From contig JAFIEO010000032.1 in assembly GCA_020832445.1 (NCBI GenBank), positions 1 to 64,000 on the forward strand: a stretch of DNA of 64,000 nt, written 5' to 3'. Origin of the DNA: Paracoccaceae bacterium (GTDB taxonomy: Bacteria > Pseudomonadota > Alphaproteobacteria > Rhodobacterales > Rhodobacteraceae). The position numbers were made by a program, and so were the translations under genes. The first letter of the stretch is position 1, and every line of letters begins with the position of its first letter. Positions 27,932 to 36,855 of this stretch are shown here, piece after piece. The notes under the pieces were generated by a model. That model saw only the letters and a list, made by a program, of their open reading frames with translations, was not told where the DNA came from and did no database searches.

Positions 27932-29252
27932 GCTGTCCGGCCCTTATGTAGGTTTGCGGGTTTACTGGTCGACCGTTGATTCGCACTTCATAATGCAAAT
28001 GCACACCGGTTGACGCTCCAGTCGTGCCCATACCACCAATCTTCTGTCCGCGCGATACCCTTTGTCCCGCCCGCACGTCCATTGAGTTCAAATGAGCGTA
28101 ATAAGTCTCGATCCCGAATTCATGCTGGATGATGACCAGATTGCCATATCCACCCTGACGCCCTGCGGATTTGACGACACCATCGGCGGTGGCGTGAATT
28201 GCAGTCCCGCGTGATCCTGCCCAGTCAAGACCGTTATGCATGGTGCTGCGACCGGTCAGCGGATGGCGGCGCATGCCAAAGCCGGATGTTTCGCGCACAT
28301 TAGCCGATACGGGGCGCGCGACAGGCAACCGGTTTATGCCAAGCCTGTAGGCATGAATATCGGCCAGGCGCTGCAACACGGCGTTGGCGCGTGCAATGTC
28401 CTGATCCTGCGACATGACGCCAGATGTCGACACAGATATCGGACGAAGTGACGCGGTCTGCGAATTGGCCCCTTGCCGCACCAGACGGCGTATCTGGTCG
28501 GGGGTCACACCGGCTGCGCGGAAAACACGTTCCAGCGGTTCGACGACAACTTCCAGCGCGTCTTCCAGCTGGGAAAAGATCATGTGATTGCGATCGCGCA
28601 GCAATTCGTTTTCAAGGGCCAGATGCCGCGCCTGATTGACGGATTGTTCGGCATCAAGCGTCAGTTCACGCGTTGATCCCGCCATCTTGTCCATCGCAAT
28701 CAGCAGGTAGTCCAGCATATCTTCTGTTTCGCGTGACCGGTCTGCGGTGGTCTGCGTCGTGCCGGTTTCCGCTTCCAGCGTGGTTGTCACTTCGGCCAGA
28801 CGGGCGCGCGCTTCGTCGCGTTCGCGCACGACACGGCGGATGGTGTGCTGAATATTGTCGATGCCGGTTTCAAGCTCCAGACGTCGTTCTTCCGAGGCCA
28901 GAAGTTGCAGCTGCATATCGGAAATGCGCGTCATAGCTTCGGAAAAGCGGGCTTGCGCGGCTTCTGTTTCAACGGCGCGCTGGTCGCGTTCTGCCGCCAG
29001 TTCGTTCAGGCGCTGCTCATAAGTTGCCTGATCGCGTTCTGCATGGTCGCGCAAATTGCCCGACCCGATCGAATCCATCAGCAGGATGGATGTTGCAATG
29101 ATGCCCCATGCAAAGAAACTGGTCACAGATGCAAGCGCCACAGCCTGCGTTACAGGGCGCAGGCGAACAAAGCGCGTGGTGGTCTCTGATCGAAGGAAAA
29201 GCCTTTGTTCGGGAAGGTGGCGCTCCAGCCGGTGATTCAGTTGCATAAGCAT
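27921..29252 (-). CDS. Membrane-anchored M23 (LytM-type) peptidase
   Basis: About 443 residues: a short cytoplasmic N terminus, one membrane segment near residues 33-60, a long coiled coil (about 65-230), and a C-terminal M23 domain with the zinc ligands in HNGLDWAG and HLHYEV. This domain cuts peptidoglycan cross-bridges or activates other hydrolases. The start is uncertain: ATG giving MLMQLNHRLERHL is used, but a TTG three codons earlier has a slightly better ribosome site. Bactofilin follows in the same operon. Confidence 0.88.
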   Translation of the reverse strand: MLMQLNHRLERHLPEQRLFLRSETTTRFVRLRPVTQAVALASVTSFFAWGIIATSILLMDSIGSGNLRDHAERDQATYEQRLNELAAERDQRAVETEAAQARFSEAMTRISDMQLQLLASEERRLELETGIDNIQHTIRRVVRERDEARARLAEVTTTLEAETGTTQTTADRSRETEDMLDYLLIAMDKMAGSTRELTLDAEQSVNQARHLALENELLRDRNHMIFSQLEDALEVVVEPLERVFRAAGVTPDQIRRLVRQGANSQTASLRPISVSTSGVMSQDQDIARANAVLQRLADIHAYRLGINRLPVARPVSANVRETSGFGMRRHPLTGRSTMHNGLDWAGSRGTAIHATADGVVKSAGRQGGYGNLVIIQHEFGIETYYAHLNSMDVRAGQRVSRGQKIGGMGTTGASTGVHLHYEVRINGRPVNPQTYIRAGQHVF

Positions 29253-29459
29253 TTGTTTCAAAGCAGAGTTCCCATATCGCCAACTGACAAGGGCATACGC
29301 ACAACAGTCGATGTGAACCCGTACACACATCAGCGCCCTGTGTGTGATTACGCAAGCTTAACCAGTGCTGCAAGATTTTTCCTGACTGTTGCAGCGCAAC
29401 ATCACCCCTGAAGGCACCGATCAGCGAGATTCTGCCGATTCAATGTGTTATCTGCGTCT

Positions 29460-29517
29460 TTTGGGGGAACCGAAATGCCGCGATGCACGTATCACGCGAG
29501 TGTTTTCGTCCCCCAAA
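29460..29517. other. Three-tier hairpin after the DUF455 gene
   Basis: Nested pairing is visible: TTTGGGGGA with TCCCCCAAA (9 bp), then CGAAA with TTTCG, then CGCG with CGCG, with small internal loops and a 12-base apical loop. It begins eight bases past the DUF455 stop. There is no U tract after it on either strand. It could be a 3'-end stabiliser, a Rho-dependent end or a small structured RNA. The 273-bp interval holding it has no gene. Confidence 0.5.
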
Positions 29518-29525
29518 TTGCCCGA

Positions 29526-30353
29526 TTACCCGTGTCCACCCAGATCGGGTTCGGTCAATGGCCAGTAAAAATCTGGTGGAATACCGGCCTGCGCGCGCTT
29601 TTCTTCGTTGAACGGCGGGCGCAGCGGACCGTGAAAATAGCGCCGCACAAGTTCAAGAAACACCGGCTGCGGGTCTTTGCCGTCGCGCCCGCATAAGAAG
29701 TTGAACCATTTGGACCCATAGGCCACATGCCCGACTTCTTCGGCATAGATGACGTTCAGCGCCGTAACGGCGTCATCCATGCCCGCGCGGGTGAATATCT
29801 CGATCATGCCGGGGGTGACATCCAGACCGCGCGCTTCCAGCACCATTGGCACCACGGCCAGACGGCCCAGAATATCGCTGGCGGTGTCTTCGGCGGCGCG
29901 CCACATTCCCGCATGCGCGGGGAGTGCGCCATAATGGCTGCCCAGGGATTCAAGGCAATCGCACACCAGCCCGAAATGCTTGGATTCCTCGTCCGCGGCC
30001 TTGACCCAGTCATCGTAAAAGCCCACCGGCATATCAATGTCGCCATAGCGCGCAATAAGATCCCAGTGCAGATCGACCGCATTCAGTTCAATATGCGCAA
30101 TGGCATGCAAAATGGCAATCCGGCCCTGCGCGCTGCCGGGGCGGCGGCGCGGGACATCGCGCGGGTCCAGCAGTTCGGGCCGGTCAGGCCGCGCAGGGCG
30201 CAGGGGCGGTTCGGCCATGCCAAGGGGCAGGGGCGCGCCTGCCTTGCGCGCGTCAAACCACGCCGCCGCATGCCGGCGCGAGCGGGCGCATTTTTCGCGC
30301 CCGTCCGCTGTGGTCAGCACATCGACGGCCATTTCGCGCAAGGACAGTGTCAT
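29526..30353 (-). CDS. DUF455 ferritin-like protein
   Basis: The 275-residue protein belongs to DUF455, a ferritin-like di-iron family related to MiaE-type hydroxylases. Metal-ligand-like segments AHIELNAVDLHWDL, DEESKHF and YAEEVGHVAYG are visible in that order. The substrate is unknown. It overlaps the upstream peroxiredoxin gene by an ATGA junction, so a role linked to oxidative conditions is possible but not shown. Confidence 0.85.
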   Translation of the reverse strand: MTLSLREMAVDVLTTADGREKCARSRRHAAAWFDARKAGAPLPLGMAEPPLRPARPDRPELLDPRDVPRRRPGSAQGRIAILHAIAHIELNAVDLHWDLIARYGDIDMPVGFYDDWVKAADEESKHFGLVCDCLESLGSHYGALPAHAGMWRAAEDTASDILGRLAVVPMVLEARGLDVTPGMIEIFTRAGMDDAVTALNVIYAEEVGHVAYGSKWFNFLCGRDGKDPQPVFLELVRRYFHGPLRPPFNEEKRAQAGIPPDFYWPLTEPDLGGHG

Positions 30354-30811
30354 AGGTTGCGCACAGCCTCCAGCACCTCTTCTGCGTGGCCCTTGGCCTT
30401 TACCTTGCGCCAGACCTGCGCAATGCGACCGTCACCGCCAATCAGGAATGTCGCGCGTTCAATGCCCATCGACACTTTGCCATACATGTTTTTCTCGACC
30501 CAGACGCCATAGCGTTCGCATGCGTCGCTGTCTGCATCGGATACCAGTGCCACACCAAGATCATGTTTGGTGATGAACTTGTCATGCTTGGCGACTGTGT
30601 CCTTGGACACGCCGACCACCTGTGCGCCTGCGGCCGCGAACTCGGCACCAAGGGCTGTGAATTCCAGTGCTTCGGTGGTGCAGCCGGGCGTGTCGTCGCG
30701 CGGATAGAAATACAGCACGACCTTGGCGGGTTGCAGCGCAGACAGTGTCAATTCGCCGCCGCCATCGCGGGGCAGTGTGAAATCGGGGGCAGTGTCACCT
30801 TGCTTTAACAT
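30350..30811 (-). CDS. bcp: Thioredoxin-dependent peroxiredoxin (BCP/PrxQ type)
   Basis: This 153-residue peroxidase reduces hydroperoxides using thioredoxin. The peroxidatic cysteine is in YPRDDTPGCTTEALEF. In the BCP class a resolving Cys often follows five residues later, but here that position is not Cys, so it is probably a 1-Cys-like or differently resolved form. It is translationally coupled to DUF455. Confidence 0.92.
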   Translation of the reverse strand: MLKQGDTAPDFTLPRDGGGELTLSALQPAKVVLYFYPRDDTPGCTTEALEFTALGAEFAAAGAQVVGVSKDTVAKHDKFITKHDLGVALVSDADSDACERYGVWVEKNMYGKVSMGIERATFLIGGDGRIAQVWRKVKAKGHAEEVLEAVRNL

Positions 30812-30900
30812 GTCGGTTTCCTTTCATTTGCAGACTTGCCCTGTTGTAGCGGTCTTTGTGGCAAGTTAAAGGGGCAGGCCAAACCAAGTGCGGTGTGCTC

Positions 30901-31953
30901 ATGAAGCTGTCCGATTTCGATTTTGATCTGCCTGAAGACCTGATTGCAACGCGCCCTGTGCGTCCGCGCCCTGCTGCGCGGATGCTATTGGCGCAAGGCG
31001 ATGTGTTTTCGGACCGTCATGTGCAGGATCTGCCCGATATTCTGCGGCGCGGTGATTTGCTGGTTATCAACACCACGCGCGTCATTCCGGCCCGTCTGAC
31101 AGGGCAGCGCCCGCGCAACAGTGCCCAAGGCCCTGTCAGCGCCAAGATCGAGGTGACGCTGATAGAACCCTGCCCCGATGGCAGCTGGCGCGCGCTGGCC
31201 AAGCCCTTGCGAAAGATTGCGATGGGCGATGCAGTGGTGTTCACCGACAGCTTGCAGGCGCAAGTCGTCGAAAAAACAGCCGAAGATGTGGTGCTTCGCT
31301 TTAACATGGACGGGGACGCCTTCGACGATGCACTGGATGTCGCAGGCCAGATGCCCTTGCCGCCCTATATTGCCGGACGCCGCGCCGCCGATGCGCGCGA
31401 CCGCGATGATTACCAGACAGTCTTTGCCCGCGACAGGGGCGCTGTGGCCGCGCCGACTGCGTCGTTGCATTTTGATACCGACCTTATGGAAACCCTGCGC
31501 GCCAACGGGGTGAACTTTGCAGAAGTGACCCTGCATGTGGGCGCGGGCACATTCCTGCCGGTCAAGACGGATGACATCCGCGATCACAAAATGCATGCCG
31601 AATGGGGCCAGATCACACCATCTGCTGCAAAAGCCATCATGGACACCAAAGCGGCAGGCGGGCGCGTTATTGCGGTTGGCACAACCGCGTTGCGCCTGAT
31701 CGAGACTGCGGCCACAGCCCCCGGCGTGATTGGACAATGGAGTGGCAAGACCGATATCTTCATCACCCCCGGCTTCCGGTTCCGCATTGCTGACGGGTTG
31801 ATGACAAATTTCCATTTGCCGAAATCAACGCTGATGATGCTGGTTTCGGCCCTTATGGGCAGTGATCGTATCAGGGCAATCTATGCCCATGCCATTGCCA
31901 ACCGGTACCGCTTCTTTTCCTATGGCGATGCGTCGTTGCTGTTTCCCGACTGA
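30901..31953 (+). CDS. queA: S-adenosylmethionine:tRNA ribosyltransferase-isomerase
   Basis: The 350-residue enzyme moves the ribosyl group of SAM to preQ1 in tRNA, making epoxyqueuosine. Family segments are [19 protein letters not shown] at the N terminus, [29 protein letters not shown] and [16 protein letters not shown]. The ATG at MKLSDFDF is used; the frame is open 15 codons further. The usual partner tgt is not the next gene here. Confidence 0.96.
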   Translation: MKLSDFDFDLPEDLIATRPVRPRPAARMLLAQGDVFSDRHVQDLPDILRRGDLLVINTTRVIPARLTGQRPRNSAQGPVSAKIEVTLIEPCPDGSWRALAKPLRKIAMGDAVVFTDSLQAQVVEKTAEDVVLRFNMDGDAFDDALDVAGQMPLPPYIAGRRAADARDRDDYQTVFARDRGAVAAPTASLHFDTDLMETLRANGVNFAEVTLHVGAGTFLPVKTDDIRDHKMHAEWGQITPSAAKAIMDTKAAGGRVIAVGTTALRLIETAATAPGVIGQWSGKTDIFITPGFRFRIADGLMTNFHLPKSTLMMLVSALMGSDRIRAIYAHAIANRYRFFSYGDASLLFPD

Positions 31954-32065
31954 ATTCCCCTATAAATAGTCGCTTTGATCATATTCCCGATACATGCCCA
32001 TGGCTAAGGGTATCGGCGATGGTGGCCAGTCGTTAGACTTGGCCTGACGACTTCAACAGACAGGT

Positions 32066-33325
32066 ATGACGATGTTGCATGTTTTTACTGCATCCTGGGC
32101 GCTTTTGCTGGGTATGCTGTTGCTGATGGTCGGCAATGGTGTGCAGGGCACATTGCTGGGGATTCGCGGCGCGATCGAAGGGTTTACAACCTTTCAGATG
32201 TCGGTTGTCATGTCTGCCTATTTCGTCGGGTTCCTGTTCGGGTCGCGCGCGACGCCGGAACTTATTCGGCGGGTTGGCCATGTGCGGGTGTTCGCGGCAC
32301 TGGGGTCTTTGATTTCCGCAATTCTGGTTATGTATGCAGCAATCCCTGACTGGATTGTCTGGGCCTTGTTGCGTGTGCTGATCGGGTTTTGTTTCTCGGG
32401 CGTTTATGTCACGGCCGAAAGCTGGCTGAACAACGCATCCACCAATGAAAACCGCGGTCAGACGCTGTCGCTGTACATGATCGTGCAGATGGTGGGGATC
32501 ATCTGTGCGCAGGCCCTGATCAACTTTGCGGATCCTGCGGGCTTCATGCTGTTTGTTATTCCTTCGGTTCTGGTGTCGCTGGCGTTTGCGCCCATTTTGC
32601 TGTCGGTCAGTCCGGCACCCACATTCGGCACCACCAAATCCATGAGTATCCGCCAGCTTTATGAGGTGTCCCCGCTGGGCGTGGTGGGGATTTTCCTGAT
32701 GGGGGGCGTGTTTGCCGCAATGTTTGGCATGACCGCCGTTTGGGGTTCGCAGGCCGGGCTGAGTGTTCTTGAAATCTCGATCTTTACGGGCGCCATCTAT
32801 TTTGGCGGGCTGGTGTTCCAGTTTCCGCTGGGCTGGTTGTCGGACCGGATGGACCGGCGCAAACTGGTGGTCTATGTCGCGCTTGCGGGCACATTGGGCG
32901 GGGTAACGGCGGTTATATTCGACCTGAGCTTTGTATGGCTGGTGGTGGTCGCGCTGATTATTGGCGGCATCTCGAACCCGCTTTACTCGCTGCTGGTGGC
33001 CTATACGAATGATTATCTGGAATCAGACCAGATGGCGGCGGCATCAGGGGGGTTGTTGTTCGTCAATGGCGTGGGCGCGATCATCGGCCCGCTGTGCATC
33101 GGGTGGTTGATGGGGGTGATCGGTCCATCCGGGTTTTTCCTGTATATCGTGGCTCTGACATTGGCGCTGGCAATCTATGCAATGTGGCGCATGACCCAGC
33201 GTGCTGCGGTGCCGGTGGACCAGACGGGGCCGTTTGCGCCCGTCTCTCCGGTTGTGTCCGCCGCCACGGTCGAGGCCGTGTATACCGAGATGACAGAAAA
33301 TGCCGAACAGGAAAACACGCCCTGA
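32066..33325 (+). CDS. MFS transporter
   Basis: The 419-residue protein has about 12 membrane segments and MFS cues such as GFLFGSRATPELIRRVGHVR between TM2 and TM3 and LGWLSDRMDRRKLVV after TM8. It resembles the YcaD-like MFS group with unknown substrate. The acidic C-terminal tail is cytoplasmic. A strong terminator follows the stop, so it is transcribed on its own. Confidence 0.88.
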   Translation: MTMLHVFTASWALLLGMLLLMVGNGVQGTLLGIRGAIEGFTTFQMSVVMSAYFVGFLFGSRATPELIRRVGHVRVFAALGSLISAILVMYAAIPDWIVWALLRVLIGFCFSGVYVTAESWLNNASTNENRGQTLSLYMIVQMVGIICAQALINFADPAGFMLFVIPSVLVSLAFAPILLSVSPAPTFGTTKSMSIRQLYEVSPLGVVGIFLMGGVFAAMFGMTAVWGSQAGLSVLEISIFTGAIYFGGLVFQFPLGWLSDRMDRRKLVVYVALAGTLGGVTAVIFDLSFVWLVVVALIIGGISNPLYSLLVAYTNDYLESDQMAAASGGLLFVNGVGAIIGPLCIGWLMGVIGPSGFFLYIVALTLALAIYAMWRMTQRAAVPVDQTGPFAPVSPVVSAATVEAVYTEMTENAEQENTP

Positions 33326-33342
33326 TGCGCTGGACCTGTTGT

Positions 33343-33367
33343 AAAACAGCAAGATGTTGCTGTTTTT
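33343..33367 (+). terminator. Rho-independent terminator after the MFS gene
   Basis: AAAACAGCAA pairs perfectly with TTGCTGTTTT around a GATG loop, and the stem ends in a run of five T. It is A-rich on the other side as well. Confidence 0.88.
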
Positions 33368-33451
33368 CTGTGCAAAACGGGTAAATGACTTGCCTGATGC
33401 TCAAGGGGCTGGCACGATTCTGTTCATAGGCAACACAAGGAAATTAAGGTC

Positions 33452-34030
33452 ATGTCCAGCGTCGATGATGTCATTTCGTTCTGGTTAGAAGAAGTCGGAC
33501 CGGAAGGATGGTATGCGCAAAGCGACGCAGTCGATGCGCAGATACGTGACCGCTATCTGACGTTATGGGAAAAAGCGCGGGACGGGCGATTGATGAACTG
33601 GGCATCGTGCCCGCGTGGCGCATTGGCCTTCCTTATTGTCGCCGACCAGTTCCCGCGCAACATGTTTCGCAATGACGCGCGGGCCTTTGCAACGGACGAC
33701 ATGGCGCGCCGTGTGGCCGCGCGTGCCTGTCATCTTGGGTTTGACTGCCAGATTGCCGAACCTGCCCGCCAGTTTTTCTATCTGCCGCTGATGCATTCCG
33801 AAAGCCAGATGGATCAGGATCGTTGTGTGCGCATGTTCTTGTTGCGCATGCCGGAAACAGGGGCTGATAATTTGCTGCATGCGCGCGCGCACCGTGCGGT
33901 CATCCGTGAATTCGGGCGCTTTCCCTACCGCAACGCGGCGCTGGGCCGCGCAAGCACTGCGCCCGAACGCGCCTTTTTGGAGCGCGGCGGGTATATGGAC
34001 GCCCTGAATGAACTGAAAGCTGCTGCGTGA
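33452..34030 (+). CDS. DUF924 family protein
   Basis: The 192-residue protein starts VDDVISFWLEEVGPEGWY and carries the DUF924 marks LIVADQFPRNMFRNDARAFA and FFYLPLMHSESQ. The family folds as tetratricopeptide-like helices; its function is not established. It lies 112 bp before lpdA in the same direction. Confidence 0.88.
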   Translation: MSSVDDVISFWLEEVGPEGWYAQSDAVDAQIRDRYLTLWEKARDGRLMNWASCPRGALAFLIVADQFPRNMFRNDARAFATDDMARRVAARACHLGFDCQIAEPARQFFYLPLMHSESQMDQDRCVRMFLLRMPETGADNLLHARAHRAVIREFGRFPYRNAALGRASTAPERAFLERGGYMDALNELKAAA

Positions 34031-34091
34031 TCCAGTTATGCTGGTGGTGCATGGCGGGGTTTCCTCTTGCGCGTTGCGACGTGACAGTAAA

Positions 34092-34109
34092 TAGTTTAAT
34101 GCCAAACTA
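34092..34109. promoter_or_regulatory. Inverted repeat upstream of lpdA
   Basis: TAGTTT-AATGCC-AAACTA is a perfect 6-bp inverted repeat 34 bp before the lpdA start, in an AT-rich stretch. The position suits an operator or promoter element. No known regulator is assigned. Confidence 0.35.
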
Positions 34110-34142
34110 CTTTCAGATGTGCGTGCAGGAGGAGGAACTCAT

Positions 34143-35537
34143 ATGGCCGACAGATCGTTTGACGTTGTCGTAATCGGTGCAGGGCCGGGGGGCTATGTTG
34201 CGGCCATTCGTGCAGCCCAGCTTGGTAAATCCGTGGCGATCGTCGAACGCGAGCATTTGGGCGGCATCTGCCTGAACTGGGGCTGTATCCCGACCAAGGC
34301 TTTGCTGCGCTCTGCCGAAGTGTTCCACCTGATGCACCGCGCCAAGGAATTCGGCCTGACCGCCGAAAAGATCGGCTTTGATCTGGATGCCGTGGTCAAG
34401 CGCTCGCGCAAGGTGGCGGGGCAGTTGTCAGGCGGAATCGGCCATCTGATGAAGAAGAACAAGATCACCGTCGTCATGGGCGCGGCGACCCTGCCTGCGA
34501 AAGGCAAGGTCAGCGTCAAGACCGACAAGGGCACCGAAACCCTGACGGCGCCGAATATCATTCTGGCGACAGGGGCGCGGGCGCGCGAACTGCCCGGACT
34601 TGAAGCGGATGGCGATCTTGTGTGGACCTACAAGCACGCATTGCAGACCAAACGCATGCCAAAGAAATTGCTGGTTGTCGGGTCCGGTGCCATCGGGATC
34701 GAATTTGCAAGTTTCTTCAACACGCTTGGTGCAGAAGTGACCGTGGTCGAAGTGATGGACCGTATTCTGCCCGTCGAAGACGCCGAAATCAGTGCATTCG
34801 CGCAAAAGCAGTTCGAAAAACAGGGCATGACCATTATGACCAAAGCCATGGTCAAGAAGCTGGACCGCGCCAAGGGCAAGGTTACCGCCCATATCGAACG
34901 GGGCGGCAAGACAGAAACCCAGGATTTCGACACTGTTATTTCTGCCGTGGGTATTGTGGCCAATACCGAAGGGCTGGGGCTGGAAGAACTGGGCGCGAAA
35001 ATTGACCGCTCTTTCGTTGTGACCGATGAATATTGCCGCACGGGCGTTGAGGGGCTGTATGTGATTGGCGATGCGACCAATGGCCCTTGGCTGGCACATA
35101 AGGCCAGCCATGAAGGGGTGATGGTGGCCGAACTGATCGCGGGTGGCCATCCGCATGCGGTTGACCCAAGCAGCATTGCCGGATGCACATATTGCCACCC
35201 GCAAGTCGCGTCGGTCGGCCTGACCGAAGCAAAAGCAAAAGAGCAGGGCTATTCCATCAAGGTCGGGCGTTTCCCGTTCATCGGCAATGGCAAGGCCATC
35301 GCACTGGGCGAGCCGGAAGGCATGATCAAGACCATATTTGACGCCAAAACCGGCGAATTGCTGGGCGCACATATGATCGGCGCGGAAGTGACGGAATTGA
35401 TTCAAGGGTATGTTGTGGGCCGGGCGCTGGAAACAACTGAAGAAGACCTGATGAACACGGTTTTCCCACATCCAACGCTAAGCGAGATGATGCATGAATC
35501 CGTGCTTGACGCTTACGGCCGCGCATTGCATTTCTGA
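34143..35537 (+). CDS. lpdA: Dihydrolipoyl dehydrogenase (E3)
   Basis: This 464-residue flavoprotein reoxidises lipoyl groups of 2-oxoacid dehydrogenase complexes. The FAD site VVVIGAGPGGYVAAIRAA, the redox disulfide C43-C48 in GGICLNWGCIPTK, the NAD site VVGSGAIGIEF and the C-terminal His-Glu pair in HPTLSEMMHESVL are complete. The ribosome site is excellent (AGGAGGAGG), and the start eight codons into the open frame is preferred. E1 and E2 genes are not in the window. Confidence 0.95.
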   Translation: MADRSFDVVVIGAGPGGYVAAIRAAQLGKSVAIVEREHLGGICLNWGCIPTKALLRSAEVFHLMHRAKEFGLTAEKIGFDLDAVVKRSRKVAGQLSGGIGHLMKKNKITVVMGAATLPAKGKVSVKTDKGTETLTAPNIILATGARARELPGLEADGDLVWTYKHALQTKRMPKKLLVVGSGAIGIEFASFFNTLGAEVTVVEVMDRILPVEDAEISAFAQKQFEKQGMTIMTKAMVKKLDRAKGKVTAHIERGGKTETQDFDTVISAVGIVANTEGLGLEELGAKIDRSFVVTDEYCRTGVEGLYVIGDATNGPWLAHKASHEGVMVAELIAGGHPHAVDPSSIAGCTYCHPQVASVGLTEAKAKEQGYSIKVGRFPFIGNGKAIALGEPEGMIKTIFDAKTGELLGAHMIGAEVTELIQGYVVGRALETTEEDLMNTVFPHPTLSEMMHESVLDAYGRALHF

Positions 35538-35577
35538 TCTTGCCAGACTGTGCGGCTGCGCCGCGCGCCTATATGTC

Positions 35578-35600
35578 ACGCCCTGCCTGCGGCAGGGCGT
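35578..35600 (+). terminator. Hairpin after lpdA
   Basis: ACGCCCTGCC and GGCAGGGCGT form a perfect 10-bp stem around TGC. No run of T follows (TTCCTGATT), so it may stabilise the lpdA 3' end rather than terminate fully. The 21-nt intergenic motif follows 12 bases later. Confidence 0.5.
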
Positions 35601-35611
35601 TCCTGATTCCA

Positions 35612-35632
35612 GAGTATTTGAAGCAAGATGAA
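35612..35632 (+). repeat. 21-nt intergenic motif AGTATTT...GCAAGATGAA, copy B
   Basis: It contains GAGTATTTGAA then GCAAGATGAA. It sits between the lpdA hairpin and the next start codon, ending eight bases before the ATG, so it overlaps the leader and nearly touches the ribosome site (AGAGAAGG). It matches copy A at 19 of 21 positions and copy C at 19 of 21. Confidence 0.65.
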
Positions 35633-35640
35633 AGAGAAGG

Positions 35641-36816
35641 ATGCAGCGGTTTGATGTCATCATCCTTGGGGCTGGCGCCGCAGGAATGTTCTGCGCAATA
35701 GAGGCGGGGCGGCGCGGCCGGCAGGTCGCGCTGATCGACCATGCCCGCGCCCCGGGCGAGAAGATTCGTATTTCGGGGGGCGGGCGCTGCAACTTTACCA
35801 ATCTGGATATTGCGCCGGAAAAGTTCCTGTCGCAAAACCCGCGCTTTGCCTTGTCGGCTTTGCGCCGCTACACGCAGCATGATTTTATCGAACGGGTCCG
35901 GCAGGCAGGAATTGCATTCCATGAAAAGACGCTGGGGCAGTTGTTTTGTGACGGGTCTTCGCGTCAGATTGTGTCGATGCTGGTCAGTGATTTGCAGCAG
36001 GCCGGGGTGCAGCTGTATCTGGGAACTGCCGTCAGCGACGTGTCACATGGGGACGGGTTCACCGTGACAACTGCCGCAGGCACACTGCATGCGCCGCATC
36101 TGGTGGTTGCGACTGGCGGAAAATCGATTCCGAAAATGGGGGCGTCGGGGTTCGGGTATCAACTGGCGGAACAGTTCGGGCACCGGTTGGTTGAAACGCG
36201 CCCCGCATTGGTCCCCCTGACCTTCTCGGCGGGGCAAGTTGAAGAAATGAAGCCATTGGCCGGAGTATCGGTTCACGCGTCGGTGGCGTGCGGCAAAACA
36301 CGCTTCCTGGAGGGTATGTTGTTCACTCATCGTGGCCTGTCCGGTCCGTCAATATTGCAGATTTCAAGCTATTGGCGCGAAGGGCAGGCGGTTGTTGTCG
36401 ACCTGGCACCCGGTTTGGACAGTTTGTCGGTGCTGGCGGACGAAAAGCACCGGAACGGACGACAGGCGGTGCACACGGCGCTAGGCAAGATGCTGCCAGA
36501 GAAGCTGGCGCGGCAGGCTGTTCAGCGTGCGCATGTGCAGGGCAATCTGGCAGATCAGTCGAAACTGGCACTGGCACGGGTGCGGGACGCGGTTCACCAA
36601 TGGCAGGTTGTCCCCGTGGGGACAGAAGGCTACCGGACCGCGGAAGTCACATTGGGCGGCGTGGACACCAAGGGGCTGGATGCTAAAACTATGGAATCGC
36701 GATCCGTCAGGGGGCTGTTCTTCATAGGCGAGGTTGTGGATGTCACCGGGTGGTTGGGCGGATACAATTTTCAATGGGCGTGGTCATCAGGCTGGGCGGC
36801 GGGACAGGTGGCCTGA
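35641..36816 (+). CDS. BaiN/HI0933-type FAD-dependent oxidoreductase
   Basis: The 391-residue flavoprotein starts with a Rossmann FAD motif (DVIILGAGAAGMFCAIEAG) and has the HI0933 marks GEKIRISGGGRCNFTN near the N terminus and TGWLGGYNFQWAWSSGWAAG at the C terminus. Family members are named YhiN or BaiN; the physiological substrate is uncertain. The gene is convergent with kpsE. Confidence 0.88.
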   Translation: MQRFDVIILGAGAAGMFCAIEAGRRGRQVALIDHARAPGEKIRISGGGRCNFTNLDIAPEKFLSQNPRFALSALRRYTQHDFIERVRQAGIAFHEKTLGQLFCDGSSRQIVSMLVSDLQQAGVQLYLGTAVSDVSHGDGFTVTTAAGTLHAPHLVVATGGKSIPKMGASGFGYQLAEQFGHRLVETRPALVPLTFSAGQVEEMKPLAGVSVHASVACGKTRFLEGMLFTHRGLSGPSILQISSYWREGQAVVVDLAPGLDSLSVLADEKHRNGRQAVHTALGKMLPEKLARQAVQRAHVQGNLADQSKLALARVRDAVHQWQVVPVGTEGYRTAEVTLGGVDTKGLDAKTMESRSVRGLFFIGEVVDVTGWLGGYNFQWAWSSGWAAGQVA

Positions 36817-36855
36817 AACCCGCACCGCCGCATTGCTATATCAGGCGAATATGCC

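Noticed and set aside
31986-32018. Inverted repeat CCGATAC / GTATCGG between queA and the MFS gene
   Set aside because: The 7-bp arms have a long spacer and no T run; too weak to call a terminator or operator.
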